NCBI RefSeq assembly: GCF_004358105.1 | Contig: NZ_SMYL01000006.1 | Location: 1-64,000 of the forward strand | Direction of reading: 5' to 3' | Source: Sapientia aquatica | GTDB taxonomy: Bacteria; Pseudomonadota; Gammaproteobacteria; Burkholderiales; Burkholderiaceae_D | Length of the DNA stretch: 64,000 bases | In this document: in pieces, positions 28,334 through 37,350 of the stretch | How the letters are laid out: each line of letters starts with the position of its first letter | Numbering within the stretch: position 1 is the stretch's first letter | Program-made: the position numbers and the translations under genes | The notes under the pieces: model-generated | The model's database searches: none | What the model saw: only the letters and a program-made list of their open reading frames with translations | What the model was told of the DNA's origin: nothing

Positions 28334-29491
28334 TTAGTTAAATGACAGCAACAATAATTTTTTAATCGGCGCGGGCAACGGTGCGTCGGCGCAACGCTCT
28401 AGCGGATACCAAACGTAGGCATCCTCCGCGATTGCTGTTGTCCGTTGCTTTAAGGTGCAACGATAAGGCGTGATGTCGAGCTTGTAATGGCTGAATGCAT
28501 GGCTGATTTGATCGAGTTTTTGTACCGCATCGAGTTCACCAAAGGCGTCCAAGGCGCGTTGGAAATTGGAGCGCAGTTCTGCGGCAATCGAGGGATTTTC
28601 AGAGTCTTCTGGGTCGAGAAAATCGAGTTCAGGCAATGAAAATAAGCCACCCCAAATCCCGCTCTCGGGCCGTTTTTCCAATAACACCTGCTCGTTATCG
28701 ACCACCATCAACATGATGACTTGTTTGGTCGGCGTGATTTTCTTAGCCTTTTTAGTAGGCAACTCAGCAACCCGATTGGTCGCTAACGCCACGCATCTTT
28801 TTTGTAGGGGACAAACCAGACAAAGCGGCTTAGTTCGAGTGCACAAAGTCGCACCCAAATCCATTAAGCCCTGGGTGTAGGCTTGGATTTTTTCGGTCTC
28901 GCGTGCATCGGGCATTAAGGCTTCGGCGCGTTGCCACAAGTCTTCTTCAACGACCCGGGTCGAAGGCAATCCGTCAATGCCAAACACGCGGGTAAATACG
29001 CGCTTCACATTGCCATCCAAAATCGCAGCGCGCGCGCCGTAGGAAAATGCGGCGATTGCTGCCGCAGTCGAGCGACCTATGCCGGGCAAATCGGCGAGCA
29101 ATTCTGGCTGATGCGGGAACACGCCGTTGTATTCAGCCACTACCCGCTTAGCGCAAGCGTGCAGGTTTCGAGCGCGGGTGTAATAGCCAAGGCCACTCCA
29201 ATGCGACATGACCTGTTCGCTGCTGGCTTTGGCGAGGTCGAAAACCGTCGGAAAACTGCTGAGAAATTTTTGATAGTAGGGAATGACCGCGGTTACCTGA
29301 GTCTGCTGCAACATGATTTCAGATAACCAAACGCGGTATGCTTCGCGGCTTTGCTGCCACGGCAAACTGTGTCTGCCGTGGACTTTTTGCCAGTTGACGA
29401 CATCGTCCGAAAAGCTCGGATCGGCGTATGGATTTACTTCGGAATGACTGGCGCTATCTTGTTCAGAAACCGATTTTACAAGTCGCTTCAA
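28334..29491 (-). CDS. mutY: A/G-specific adenine glycosylase MutY
   Basis: Removes adenine mispaired with 8-oxoguanine. The 385-residue protein has the catalytic Glu region (WLSEIMLQQTQV), the helix-hairpin-helix LPGIGRSTAAAI, and the catalytic Asp segment AILDGNVKRVF. It also has the C-x6-C-x2-C-x5-C cluster for 4Fe-4S (CTRTKPLC..C.....C) and a Nudix-like C-terminal domain that recognises 8-oxoG. No ATG is available before the family motifs; translation probably starts at TTG 29491, overlapping the GTPase stop by 4 bp (TTGA). Confidence 0.95.
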   Translation of the reverse strand: MKRLVKSVSEQDSASHSEVNPYADPSFSDDVVNWQKVHGRHSLPWQQSREAYRVWLSEIMLQQTQVTAVIPYYQKFLSSFPTVFDLAKASSEQVMSHWSGLGYYTRARNLHACAKRVVAEYNGVFPHQPELLADLPGIGRSTAAAIAAFSYGARAAILDGNVKRVFTRVFGIDGLPSTRVVEEDLWQRAEALMPDARETEKIQAYTQGLMDLGATLCTRTKPLCLVCPLQKRCVALATNRVAELPTKKAKKITPTKQVIMLMVVDNEQVLLEKRPESGIWGGLFSLPELDFLDPEDSENPSIAAELRSNFQRALDAFGELDAVQKLDQISHAFSHYKLDITPYRCTLKQRTTAIAEDAYVWYPLERCADAPLPAPIKKLLLLSFN

Positions 29492-31425
29492 GCTGCCACC
29501 GGTATATTTCCAATTGTGCCCGCCAAGGCGGAATTGATTTCAGCCTCGAGTTCAGCCAAGCCATTTTTGAGGCCTTCCAAATCCGACTGCATCACTTCAA
29601 ACGACATAATTTTGTCTTCTAAACTGTCGGTTGCCATGTGGATGCGCTGTATCGATTGCATGCGATTTTTTAGCTGAGATTTGTGCTCTTGAATTTGCGC
29701 TTCCAGCGGTGCCATGATCGCTTTTTGCCACGCTTCGACGTCACGATTGGCGCTTAAAAAACATTGCTTAACGCGATTGGCGATCGAATCAAAAAACTTT
29801 TGCATCAAGGCCACGCGCGAATTGGTCATCAAAGTTACTACGCCAAATTGCTGATGGAACACCGCTTCAACGGCATCTAATTCGGCGCGGTATTTGTCCA
29901 ATGAGAATGGCATCGGCGTGCTTAAAGCCAGACCGTGTTCGGTTGAGAATTTTTTGTACATGATGCTCATCATTTCAAAAATCTCATTGGTCTTTTGATT
30001 GGACATATGCAAATTGCGCTTATTGCGCGCGAAGAATTCTTTGACCGCATCGACTAAGCCGGCTGATAAGCGGCTATTAGCCATCGTGTCGCGGGTGCGG
30101 CGCACTTCTTCTTTCAAAATATCCATACCGAGGCTGGTGAACACTTCGGTCGATAAGCGCGTAAATACGGCGCGCGTTCCTTGCAACTTCATCAGACTTT
30201 GATCGAATTCTTGCTTCTCGATTTCGACGCGCTTCATCATGTGCTCGATGACTTTTTTGTTCTTACCGCGCAGGCTTTTTAATTCAGACAATTGCTCAAA
30301 AACGCCACGATGCCGCGCTCCCAGCAAGGAATGTTGTACTGCCAACAGGCCGTGAATATCTTTGTTTAATTGGGTCCGAATAATTTCTTGTTTTGCGGGG
30401 ATCAATTCATCCGACAAGGCGTATTCCAATTTAGGCAAGCGGCTTTTAGCCAGCAAATGCGCGTCGCCATGAATTTTTGCGACCAAACCTTTTTGCGCCG
30501 AAACTGGGAAAATTTGGTTCTCTTGCAGCGATAACAGATGTGCGGCGGTCGTGATTTGGCTCTTAATTTGACTTTCGACTTCGGCTTCCGAACGCAGCTC
30601 GTCCCACATGCTGTCGATCTTATTCAAAATCACCATACGCCCTGGACCAGCACCAATATGATTGCGCCACACGTCGATATCGCTCTTGGTTACGCCAGTG
30701 TCGGCGGCCAAAATAAACAACACCGCATGCGCGTTGGGAATCAAGTTCAAGGTCAACTCTGGTTCCGTACCAATTGCGTTCAAGCCCGGCGTGTCAACAA
30801 TGATCAAACCGTCTTTTAATAGTGGATGCGGGAAATTGATAATCGCGTGCCGCCATTGCGATACTTCAACCATGCCTTGCTCATCCAACTCCAAGGCGGC
30901 ATCGGGATCGTCCTCGTCGTACAAACCATAGGATTTGGCTTCGGCCACGGTGACGCGCTTGGTTAAGCTGACTTGCTTGAACGCTTCGAGCATGCCTTCG
31001 GACGATTTAATATTGAGCGGCAGCACCGTCCAAACTTGGTTTTGGGCTTTAAATTCACTGGTAGTTTGGGATTCGGCGCGGGTTTCGATCGGCAGCAAGC
31101 GAATGCTAGGCGGGAAAGTTTCGTCGTACAGCAGCTCAGTCGGACACATGGTGGTGCGCCCAGCCGAGGACGGCAGAATGCGCTGGCCGTAATCGGCAAA
31201 GAAAATGGCGTTAATTAACTCCGATTTACCGCGCGAAAATTCGGCAACGAAAGCAATGGTTAATTTGTCGTCGGTCAGTTTTTCAAGCAAATGGGTGATG
31301 CGTTGCTCTGTGACCGCATCGGAAGTATCAGCAGCCCGCGTCCATGCGCGATAACGATGCAATGCACTAATTACTCCACTGCGCCATTCGCTATATTGCT
31401 GAAACTTTTTCACAAGATTGCTCAT
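29488..31425 (-). CDS. Dynamin-family GTPase
   Basis: A 645-residue protein with an N-terminal helical segment, then a dynamin-type GTPase domain: G1 AEFSRGKSELINAI, a G2-like threonine in SSAGRTTMCPTE, G3 DTPGLN and G4 NKIDSMWDE. The remaining 350 residues are mostly helical with coiled-coil-like stretches, consistent with a stalk. Bacterial dynamin-like proteins remodel or repair membranes; no clear membrane-inserting paddle is visible here. It lies between mutM (62 bp upstream) and mutY (4-bp overlap), the two DNA glycosylases of the 8-oxoguanine system, so all three may be one operon. The meaning of that link is unknown. Confidence 0.9.
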   Translation of the reverse strand: MSNLVKKFQQYSEWRSGVISALHRYRAWTRAADTSDAVTEQRITHLLEKLTDDKLTIAFVAEFSRGKSELINAIFFADYGQRILPSSAGRTTMCPTELLYDETFPPSIRLLPIETRAESQTTSEFKAQNQVWTVLPLNIKSSEGMLEAFKQVSLTKRVTVAEAKSYGLYDEDDPDAALELDEQGMVEVSQWRHAIINFPHPLLKDGLIIVDTPGLNAIGTEPELTLNLIPNAHAVLFILAADTGVTKSDIDVWRNHIGAGPGRMVILNKIDSMWDELRSEAEVESQIKSQITTAAHLLSLQENQIFPVSAQKGLVAKIHGDAHLLAKSRLPKLEYALSDELIPAKQEIIRTQLNKDIHGLLAVQHSLLGARHRGVFEQLSELKSLRGKNKKVIEHMMKRVEIEKQEFDQSLMKLQGTRAVFTRLSTEVFTSLGMDILKEEVRRTRDTMANSRLSAGLVDAVKEFFARNKRNLHMSNQKTNEIFEMMSIMYKKFSTEHGLALSTPMPFSLDKYRAELDAVEAVFHQQFGVVTLMTNSRVALMQKFFDSIANRVKQCFLSANRDVEAWQKAIMAPLEAQIQEHKSQLKNRMQSIQRIHMATDSLEDKIMSFEVMQSDLEGLKNGLAELEAEINSALAGTIGNIPVAA

Positions 31426-31487
31426 GATTTCCCCGAATTGTATTCACTCTTAAGAAGTTAATTATAATTTTTAACGTTTTATTGCGG

Positions 31488-32309
31488 CTATTTTTGACAT
31501 TTTACACAGTAAAAAGTCGAACGTTGCCCTTGTTTAACTTGTTGGATAATAGAGTTGCATTTGCGACATGGCAACTCATTCCTGTCGTAAACATAATAAT
31601 TTTGCTGAAAATAGCCAGAATTTCCGTTTACAGCAACAAAATCGCGCAAAGTGCTGCCGCCTTGCACGATGGCTTCCGCCAAAATTTCTTTAATAACCTG
31701 CGCCAGTTTTTTGTAGCGCGCCAAGCTGATTCGTTGCACGGAAGAGAAAGGACTAATTCCAGCGCGAAACAGACTCTCTGAAGCATAGATGTTCCCGACG
31801 CCAACTACAATATTCCCCGCCAATAACATTTGCTTGATCTCCAGCTTTTTGTTGCGGGTGGCTTTGTATAACACCGTGCCGTCAAATTCTTCGGTCAAGG
31901 GCTCAACGCCAAGTCGTTGAAATAATGGATGATTTTGCACATCTCCAGCGGCATTGTCGTGCCACAACACGGCCCCGAAACGACGCGGATCGGTCATTCT
32001 TAGAACTTGCTTTCCGAATCCGATATCAATGTGATCGTGCAGCTTGGCCGGGGTATTTTTTGGCAAAATCCGCAGATGACCAGACATGCCCAGATGAATA
32101 ATGAGCACGCCATGTTGAAACACAATCAGCAAATACTTTCCTCGTCGGGCGGTGCTGAGCACGGTTTTTCCCAGCAATTGCTGTTCTAAATCGTCGGGAA
32201 AAGGCCAACGCAATCCGCTGCGCCGCATCACCACCGATGTGACGCGCTCGCCGAGCAAATGAGGACTAACGCCTAAACGGGTAACTTCAACTTCGGGTAA
32301 TTCGGGCAT
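31488..32309 (-). CDS. mutM: Formamidopyrimidine-DNA glycosylase MutM
   Basis: Excises 8-oxoguanine and formamidopyrimidines. The 273-residue protein starts PELPEVE with catalytic Pro and Glu. It has the beta-lyase Lys segment and the helix-two-turn-helix (AGNIVVGVGNIYASESLF), and ends in the C-x2-C...C-x2-C zinc finger (CRKC...CVKC). It is the first gene of the leftward mutM-GTPase-mutY series and is divergent from the TPR lipoprotein gene. Confidence 0.97.
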   Translation of the reverse strand: MPELPEVEVTRLGVSPHLLGERVTSVVMRRSGLRWPFPDDLEQQLLGKTVLSTARRGKYLLIVFQHGVLIIHLGMSGHLRILPKNTPAKLHDHIDIGFGKQVLRMTDPRRFGAVLWHDNAAGDVQNHPLFQRLGVEPLTEEFDGTVLYKATRNKKLEIKQMLLAGNIVVGVGNIYASESLFRAGISPFSSVQRISLARYKKLAQVIKEILAEAIVQGGSTLRDFVAVNGNSGYFQQNYYVYDRNELPCRKCNSIIQQVKQGQRSTFYCVKCQK

Positions 32310-32481
32310 AATTCTGTCTATTCACATTGTTTGTTTATCGCCAACTTGCTAGATTAATAGTGCCAACGCATTTTCCACTAAACCGCACAAGTTCGATAAA
32401 AATGTAACGTATTTGCACTATATTGCAGTACAGATACCAATCTATATAAAATTAAAACTGCCATTCCAACAGGATTATCTC

Positions 32482-34278
32482 TTGAAAATTTCTTCCTCCA
32501 TTGTAACTCTGCTACCGCTGGTATTGATATGCGGCATCTTTTCTGGCTGCACGACGGTTGCCCCACCTGCGCCTGAAACGGCAACGATTACCGTCGCCCC
32601 AGAACCGATGCCAGTAGCACCGGAAGAAACTCCTGCACCAAGCAAAGAAGACTTGCCCAATGTCGCGCTGACCGATGAGATTCTATTTAAAGTCGTCTCG
32701 GCTGAAATCGCCTTCCAACGCGGTGATTTCCCCGCCGCCTACGCCACCACGATGGCTGTCGCGCAACAAACCCGCGATCCGCGATTACCCAAACGGGCGA
32801 TGGAAATGGCCTTAATTGCCAAGCAGCCCTTGCAGGCCTTTGTTGCCGCGCGCATGTGGCATGAGTATTCGCCTAATTCAGAAGAAGCGACCCAATATTA
32901 TTTAGGCTTCATGGTAATCAATAACAATTTTGACGAAGTAACTTCGATTGTTAGCAAGCGCCTTGAAGAAGCCACGCCCAAAGAGCGCGGCTTGATCATT
33001 CTGCAAACCCAACGTTTGGTCATGCGCGCTAACAATAAAGAAGCCGCCTTTGGCGTGTTAGAAAATCTTTACAAGCCTTATCCTGATTACATTGAAACCC
33101 ACCTCGCTTTAGCGCAAGCCGCTTTTGCCAGCAGCAATAGCGTGCGCGCGATGGTGGAAGCGCATGCCGCGCAAAAAATCGATCCAACGTCACAATTGGC
33201 AGTGATGACTTTGGCGCAGGTGAGCCCATCACCAGAGAGCGCCTTAAAAGCGCTCGAAAACTTCTTAAACGACAATCCAAAATCGCTCGAAGTTCGGCGC
33301 GCTTATGCGGGCATGTTGATCGAGCAAAAACAATTTAATTTAGCGCGTACCCAGTTCCTGTTATTACAAGCTGCGCAGCCACAAGACCCAGCGTTGATGT
33401 ACACAATGGGCGTTTTATCGCTGCAACTCAACGATATTGCCGCCGCCGAAAAAAACCTCGCCGCCTTCGTACAAGCAGCCGATAACGCGCCAAATGAACA
33501 ACGCGATCCAACCACGGCGCTGCTGTATTTATCGCAAATTGCCGATGACCGCAAAGACGGGGTTGCTGCATTGGATTGGCTCAGCAAAGTGCAATCGTAT
33601 GACGGAAAAAATGCGGCGTATTTAAACGCGCAATTGCGCCGCGCCGTGCTCATTTCAAAATACCAAAACGTGGAACAAGCGCTGGATTTTTTGCATGAAC
33701 TCAAAGGCACGCCCGAAGAGATGGTGCAAGTAGTTCAATTAGAGGCCGAATTATTACGCAACGCCAAGCGCGACAAAGAAGCCTTGGCGCTGCTAGAAAA
33801 GTCGACCGAAACCTATCCCAACAATCCCGACCTGCTCTACGACTACGCGATGCTGGCGGAGAAATTTGACCAAGTTGGCGACATGGAAAAAGCGTTGCGC
33901 CATGTCATTGCGATCAACCCTGAAAATCAGCACGCATACAACGCATTAGGGTACTCGCTAGCGGACCGCAATTTGCGCCTACCCGAAGCGCGTAGCCTGA
34001 TTGAAAAAGCACTGTCGCTTGCGCCCGACGATGCGTTTATTATCGACAGCATGGGTTGGTTGGAATACCGCGAAAAAAATTACGACACCTCGGTCAAATT
34101 ATTGCAACGCGCCTACAAACTGCGACCCGACACGGAAATCGGCGCGCATTTGGGTGAAGTGTTGTGGACTAGCGGCGACCAAGAAAATGCGAAAGCAATA
34201 TTTAAAGAAGCGCTGCAAAAAGATCCCGCCAATAGCGTGTTAAAAGATGCGCTTGAACGCCTAAAAATTAGTCTTTAA
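32482..34278 (+). CDS. TPR-repeat lipoprotein
   Basis: A protein of about 598 residues with a lipoprotein signal ending FSGC, a Pro-rich linker and then many tetratricopeptide-like helices; the clearest repeats lie in the last 150 residues (NALGYSLADRNLRLPEARSLIEKAL, DSMGWLEYREKNYDTS). Such proteins are scaffolds, commonly at the outer membrane. I place the start at TTG 32482, which has AGGA seven bases upstream and gives a normal lipoprotein signal; the frame is open to a TTG at 32413. It lies between mutM and lolB, and a terminator follows it. Confidence 0.85.
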   Translation: MKISSSIVTLLPLVLICGIFSGCTTVAPPAPETATITVAPEPMPVAPEETPAPSKEDLPNVALTDEILFKVVSAEIAFQRGDFPAAYATTMAVAQQTRDPRLPKRAMEMALIAKQPLQAFVAARMWHEYSPNSEEATQYYLGFMVINNNFDEVTSIVSKRLEEATPKERGLIILQTQRLVMRANNKEAAFGVLENLYKPYPDYIETHLALAQAAFASSNSVRAMVEAHAAQKIDPTSQLAVMTLAQVSPSPESALKALENFLNDNPKSLEVRRAYAGMLIEQKQFNLARTQFLLLQAAQPQDPALMYTMGVLSLQLNDIAAAEKNLAAFVQAADNAPNEQRDPTTALLYLSQIADDRKDGVAALDWLSKVQSYDGKNAAYLNAQLRRAVLISKYQNVEQALDFLHELKGTPEEMVQVVQLEAELLRNAKRDKEALALLEKSTETYPNNPDLLYDYAMLAEKFDQVGDMEKALRHVIAINPENQHAYNALGYSLADRNLRLPEARSLIEKALSLAPDDAFIIDSMGWLEYREKNYDTSVKLLQRAYKLRPDTEIGAHLGEVLWTSGDQENAKAIFKEALQKDPANSVLKDALERLKISL

Positions 34279-34302
34279 TTGCCCCAACATCTCTTAGCAA
34301 TT

Positions 34303-34329
34303 GGCGTATCTCAGCGAGATACGCCTTTT
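34303..34329 (+). terminator. Intrinsic terminator between the TPR gene and lolB
   Basis: GGCGTATCTC (34303-34312) and GAGATACGCC (34316-34325) form a perfect 10-bp stem around AGC, followed by TTTT. It lies 24 bp after the TPR stop and just before the lolB ATG, so lolB must have its own promoter or depend on readthrough. Confidence 0.88.
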
Positions 34330-34335
34330 AAATTT

Positions 34336-34992
34336 ATGTCAAATCGATTTTATCTAACTACCCTATCAGTCCACCATCGCGCCATTCGGCAATTAGGTTT
34401 AGCGATATTGATTGCGCTCCTAACCGCGCTTGCCGGTTGCGCTAGCACCGCGCTGACTCCGGCGCAAATCGCAGCAGCCAACAGCAGTCGCGCCTACGCG
34501 CAAAAGATTGAGGTCTCAGGCCGCCTTTCCGCGCAATATGAATCCATGAGCGGGCCACAGTCGATTCATATTAATTTCACCTGGTCGCAAACACCCGAGC
34601 AGACCTTGATCTCCCTAGGCTCGCCTACCGGACAAACCGTGGCAACCATTTTGATCAATGACCAAGGCGCGCTGCTAACGCAGACCGATAAGCCGCCGCG
34701 TTCGGCCAATGATCCGAATCAATTATTTTTAGAAATGCTGGGTTGGCCTTTACCCATAGCTGGGTTGCGTGATTGGTTGCAAGGCTTTATCAAGCCAGAT
34801 CATCAACTTGCAGCAACTCCCAGCGATACAAATCGCAGCTTTAACGCCGAAGGTTGGGATTTACGTTATCCGACCTGGGAAATCGGCCAACACAGCGCTC
34901 GCCCGAAACGCATCGATTTATCGCGCCAAACAGAGCAAGCAGGTTTAGTGTCGTTGCGCGTAGTGATCGACGAATGGAGCACTCAGCCATGA
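34336..34992 (+). CDS. lolB: Outer-membrane lipoprotein receptor LolB
   Basis: LolB takes lipoproteins from LolA and inserts them into the outer membrane. The 218-residue product has a lipoprotein signal (ALAGC), and segments typical of the family: VSGRLSAQYES, FTWSQTPEQTLISLGSPTGQTVATI, and MLGWPLPIAGLRDWLQG. ATG 34336 lies just after a terminator hairpin; the frame reaches a TTG at 34279, but that would cross the hairpin. Its stop overlaps the ispE start (ATGA). The lolB-ispE-tRNA-Gln-prs order is typical for Burkholderiales. Confidence 0.93.
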   Translation: MSNRFYLTTLSVHHRAIRQLGLAILIALLTALAGCASTALTPAQIAAANSSRAYAQKIEVSGRLSAQYESMSGPQSIHINFTWSQTPEQTLISLGSPTGQTVATILINDQGALLTQTDKPPRSANDPNQLFLEMLGWPLPIAGLRDWLQGFIKPDHQLAATPSDTNRSFNAEGWDLRYPTWEIGQHSARPKRIDLSRQTEQAGLVSLRVVIDEWSTQP

Positions 34993-35864
34993 TAAAAATT
35001 GGCGAAACCTACTTAGAGAATTGCCCAGCACCGGCCAAGTTAAACCTGTTTTTGCATGTCACCGGACGGCGCGACGATGGCTATCACTTGCTGGAATCGG
35101 CTTTTCAGCTATTAGATCACAGCGATTTATTGCACTTTAAGCTACGCAGCGACGGGCAGATTTTGCGCACCAACGATGTGCCCGGCGTTCCCCAAGAATC
35201 CGACTTGGTCATTCGCGCTGCCAAATTATTGCAACGTCATTCAGGTAGCCAACTTGGTGCGGAAATCACCTTGGACAAGAAGTTACCAATGGGCGGCGGA
35301 TTGGGCGGCGGCTCGTCCGATGCAGCAACGACCTTGATTGCGCTAAATCGCTTATGGAATAGCAAACTCTCGCGCCAACAGTTAATGGAACTTGGATTGA
35401 AGTTGGGCGCCGATGTGCCGTTCTTTTTATTCGGGCAAAACGCCTTTGCGCAAGGCATAGGAGAAGCCTTAACGCCATTACAAACACCGGATTGTTGGTA
35501 TGTAGTGATTGAACCGGGAGTATCGGCACCAACTGCCGCAATATTTTCATCAAAAGCGTTGACAAGAAACAGCCCATCCATTAAAGTGTCGGACTTCCAA
35601 CGTTACCCGCAAGGAACTTGGAAAAATGATTTGCAGAGCGTCGCAATTCAACTGTTCCCTGAAATTTTAGCTGCATTAGACTGGCTAAACGCTTACGGAA
35701 CTGCTAAAATGACGGGCTCTGGTTCTTGTGTATTTTGTGCTTGCGACAGTGAAGAAACCGCAAACCAAATTCTCAAAAACGTTCCAAAAAAACCACATAG
35801 TTGGAATGCTTGGAAAGCCAAAACGTTACATCAACATCCGTTAGCTAATTGGTTAGCAGATTGA
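34989..35864 (+). CDS. ispE: 4-diphosphocytidyl-2-C-methyl-D-erythritol kinase IspE
   Basis: Fourth enzyme of the MEP isoprenoid pathway; it phosphorylates CDP-methylerythritol. The 291-residue GHMP kinase has the N-terminal APAKLNLFLHVTGRRDDGYHLL motif and the ATP-binding glycine loop PMGGGLGGGSSDAA. It also has the C-terminal KMTGSGSCVFC segment. I use ATG 34989, which overlaps the lolB stop by 4 bp; the frame upstream lies inside lolB and is not family sequence. Confidence 0.96.
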   Translation: MIKIGETYLENCPAPAKLNLFLHVTGRRDDGYHLLESAFQLLDHSDLLHFKLRSDGQILRTNDVPGVPQESDLVIRAAKLLQRHSGSQLGAEITLDKKLPMGGGLGGGSSDAATTLIALNRLWNSKLSRQQLMELGLKLGADVPFFLFGQNAFAQGIGEALTPLQTPDCWYVVIEPGVSAPTAAIFSSKALTRNSPSIKVSDFQRYPQGTWKNDLQSVAIQLFPEILAALDWLNAYGTAKMTGSGSCVFCACDSEETANQILKNVPKKPHSWNAWKAKTLHQHPLANWLAD

Positions 35865-35948
35865 TTTAGTGGCAACAATTGGCAGCAATAATTAACGGCA
35901 CGTATTTACTCGCTTGGTAAATTCAAAATAATAAGCAGACAGTTTTAC

Positions 35949-35978
35949 TTTTATCGTTGCAACAACAAAACGATAAAA
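35949..35978. repeat. Inverted repeat just upstream of tRNA-Gln
   Basis: TTTTATCGTT (35949-35958) and AACGATAAAA (35969-35978) form a perfect 10-bp dyad with a 10-base loop, ending 4 bp before the tRNA. No T-tract follows. It could be a leader hairpin or a protein site. Confidence 0.5.
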
Positions 35979-35982
35979 ACGT

Positions 35983-36059
35983 AGGGGATTCGCCAAGTTG
36001 GTTAAGGCACTGGATTTTGATTCCAGCATGCGGAGGTTCGAGTCCTCCATCCCCTGCCA
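35983..36059 (+). tRNA. tRNA-Gln (anticodon TTG)
   Basis: The cloverleaf is complete: acceptor AGGGGAT pairs with ATCCCCT, a D-arm with AAGTTGGTTAAGGC, the anticodon stem CTGGA/TCCAG around loop TTTTGAT (anticodon TTG at 36017-36019), and the T-arm GGAGG TTCGAGT CCTCC. The discriminator base G and CCA are encoded. It lies between ispE and prs, its usual place in this group, and a strong terminator follows. Confidence 0.97.
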
Positions 36060-36066
36060 AATACAA

Positions 36067-36098
36067 GCCGCCGCATTAAAAAGATGCGGCGGCTTTTT
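36067..36098 (+). terminator. Intrinsic terminator of tRNA-Gln
   Basis: GCCGCCGCAT (36067-36076) pairs with ATGCGGCGGC (36084-36093) around TAAAAAG and is followed by TTTTT. Confidence 0.92.
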
Positions 36099-36203
36099 AA
36101 GTTTAAACCCAGTCTAAATGCAGCTTGAGCTAATTTGCATCTCATCAAGTTCGCTGTATTGACAGTCGAGTATTCTTAAGTCTTCGATTTCACTTCGCGC
36201 GAA

Positions 36204-36227
36204 AAAATAATCGACTATGATTATTTT
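36204..36227. repeat. AT-rich dyad in the prs upstream region
   Basis: AAAATAATC and GATTATTTT form a perfect 9-bp inverted repeat around GACTAT, about 67 bp before the prs ATG. It contains a TATGAT that could be a -10 element. It may be an operator or a leader hairpin; no known purine-regulator consensus was recognised. Confidence 0.4.
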
Positions 36228-36294
36228 AGGATCAGTTGAATAGGACTTACTCACCTGAGTCTCTTTGAAATAACAATCTCGCCTAGAGGCAGCC

Positions 36295-37245
36295 ATGGCA
36301 AACGATAATTTGATGGTCTTCACGGGTAACGCCAATCCAGCTTTAGCAGCAGGCGTTGCAAAACAACTCGGTTTGTCGCTTGGCAAAGCCGTAGTGTCCA
36401 AATTTTCCGATGGTGAAATCACCGTTGAAATCAACGAAAACGTACGCGGTAAAGACGTTTTCATTATTCAATCAACCTGCGTTCCAACCAACGACAGCTT
36501 GATGGAATTGATGTTGATGGTCGATGCGCTCAAGCGCTCTTCCGCCGGTCGCATCACCGCGGCGATTCCGTATTTTGGTTACGCCCGTCAAGATCGCCGC
36601 CCACGCTCAGCGCGTGTTGCGATTTCGGCTAAGGTCGTTGCTAACATGCTCGAAGAAGTTGGCGTTGAACGCGTCATCATCATGGATTTGCATGCTGACC
36701 AAATTCAAGGGTTCTTTGATATCCCGGTGGATAACATCTACGCATCACCAATTTTGTTGCGTGATTTATTGACCAAAAACTACGAAGATTTATTAGTTGT
36801 TTCACCAGACGTTGGCGGCGTGGTTCGCGCCCGCGCTTTGGCTAAACATTTGAACTGCGACTTAGCCATTATTGATAAACGCCGTCCAAAAGCCAATGTG
36901 TCTGAAGTCATGAACATCATCGGTGAAGTCGAAGGTCGTAACTGCGTAATCATGGATGACATGGTTGACACCGCAGGCACCTTGACTAAAGCGGCGGAAG
37001 TATTAAAAGAACGCGGCGCGAAAAAAGTATTAGCGTATTGCACCCACCCAGTGTTATCGGGCCCAGCAATTCAGCGCATTAGCGATTCACCATTGGATGA
37101 ATTAGTCGTTACCGACACGATTCCCTTGTCCGCAGCAGCATTAGCTTGCGGCAAAATCCGTCAGTTGTCGTGCGACGCGATTTTGGCAGAAACAATTCGT
37201 CGTATTACCAAGGGCGATTCGGTGATGTCCTTGTTTGCTGATTAA
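36295..37245 (+). CDS. prs: Ribose-phosphate pyrophosphokinase (PRPP synthetase)
   Basis: Makes PRPP from ribose-5-phosphate and ATP for nucleotide, histidine and tryptophan synthesis. The 316-residue protein matches class I enzymes: [22 protein letters not shown]-type start, the flexible-loop region [35 protein letters not shown], and the PRPP-binding motif [13 protein letters not shown]. Gene order tRNA-Gln-prs-rplY is standard. A terminator follows it, so rplY expression is at least partly separate. Confidence 0.98.
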   Translation: MANDNLMVFTGNANPALAAGVAKQLGLSLGKAVVSKFSDGEITVEINENVRGKDVFIIQSTCVPTNDSLMELMLMVDALKRSSAGRITAAIPYFGYARQDRRPRSARVAISAKVVANMLEEVGVERVIIMDLHADQIQGFFDIPVDNIYASPILLRDLLTKNYEDLLVVSPDVGGVVRARALAKHLNCDLAIIDKRRPKANVSEVMNIIGEVEGRNCVIMDDMVDTAGTLTKAAEVLKERGAKKVLAYCTHPVLSGPAIQRISDSPLDELVVTDTIPLSAAALACGKIRQLSCDAILAETIRRITKGDSVMSLFAD

Positions 37246-37263
37246 GAATAAGTTTAGTTTTTG

Positions 37264-37290
37264 GGATAATCGTTTTGATTATTCTTTTTT
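37264..37290 (+). terminator. Intrinsic terminator after prs
   Basis: GGATAATC (37264-37271) and GATTATTC (37277-37284) pair with one G-T wobble around GTTTT, followed by six Ts. The stem is AT-rich, so some readthrough into rplY is likely. Confidence 0.7.
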
Positions 37291-37310
37291 GTTCCCTGGT
37301 CGCGGGGAAC
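37291..37310 (+). promoter_or_regulatory. Hairpin in the rplY leader
   Basis: GTTCCC and GGGAAC form a 6-bp stem around an 8-base loop, 40 bp before the rplY ATG. E. coli rplY is known to be controlled by its own product through its leader; whether this hairpin plays such a role here is a guess. Confidence 0.3.
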
Positions 37311-37350
37311 TTAACGCAAAAGGTCACTTTTGCACATTTTGGAGTATCAC

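Noticed and set aside
35983-36059. tRNA-Gln as an attachment site for an integrated element
   Set aside because: No duplicated tRNA 3' end, integrase or flanking repeat is visible; the accessory block starts 2 kb later, past rplY.
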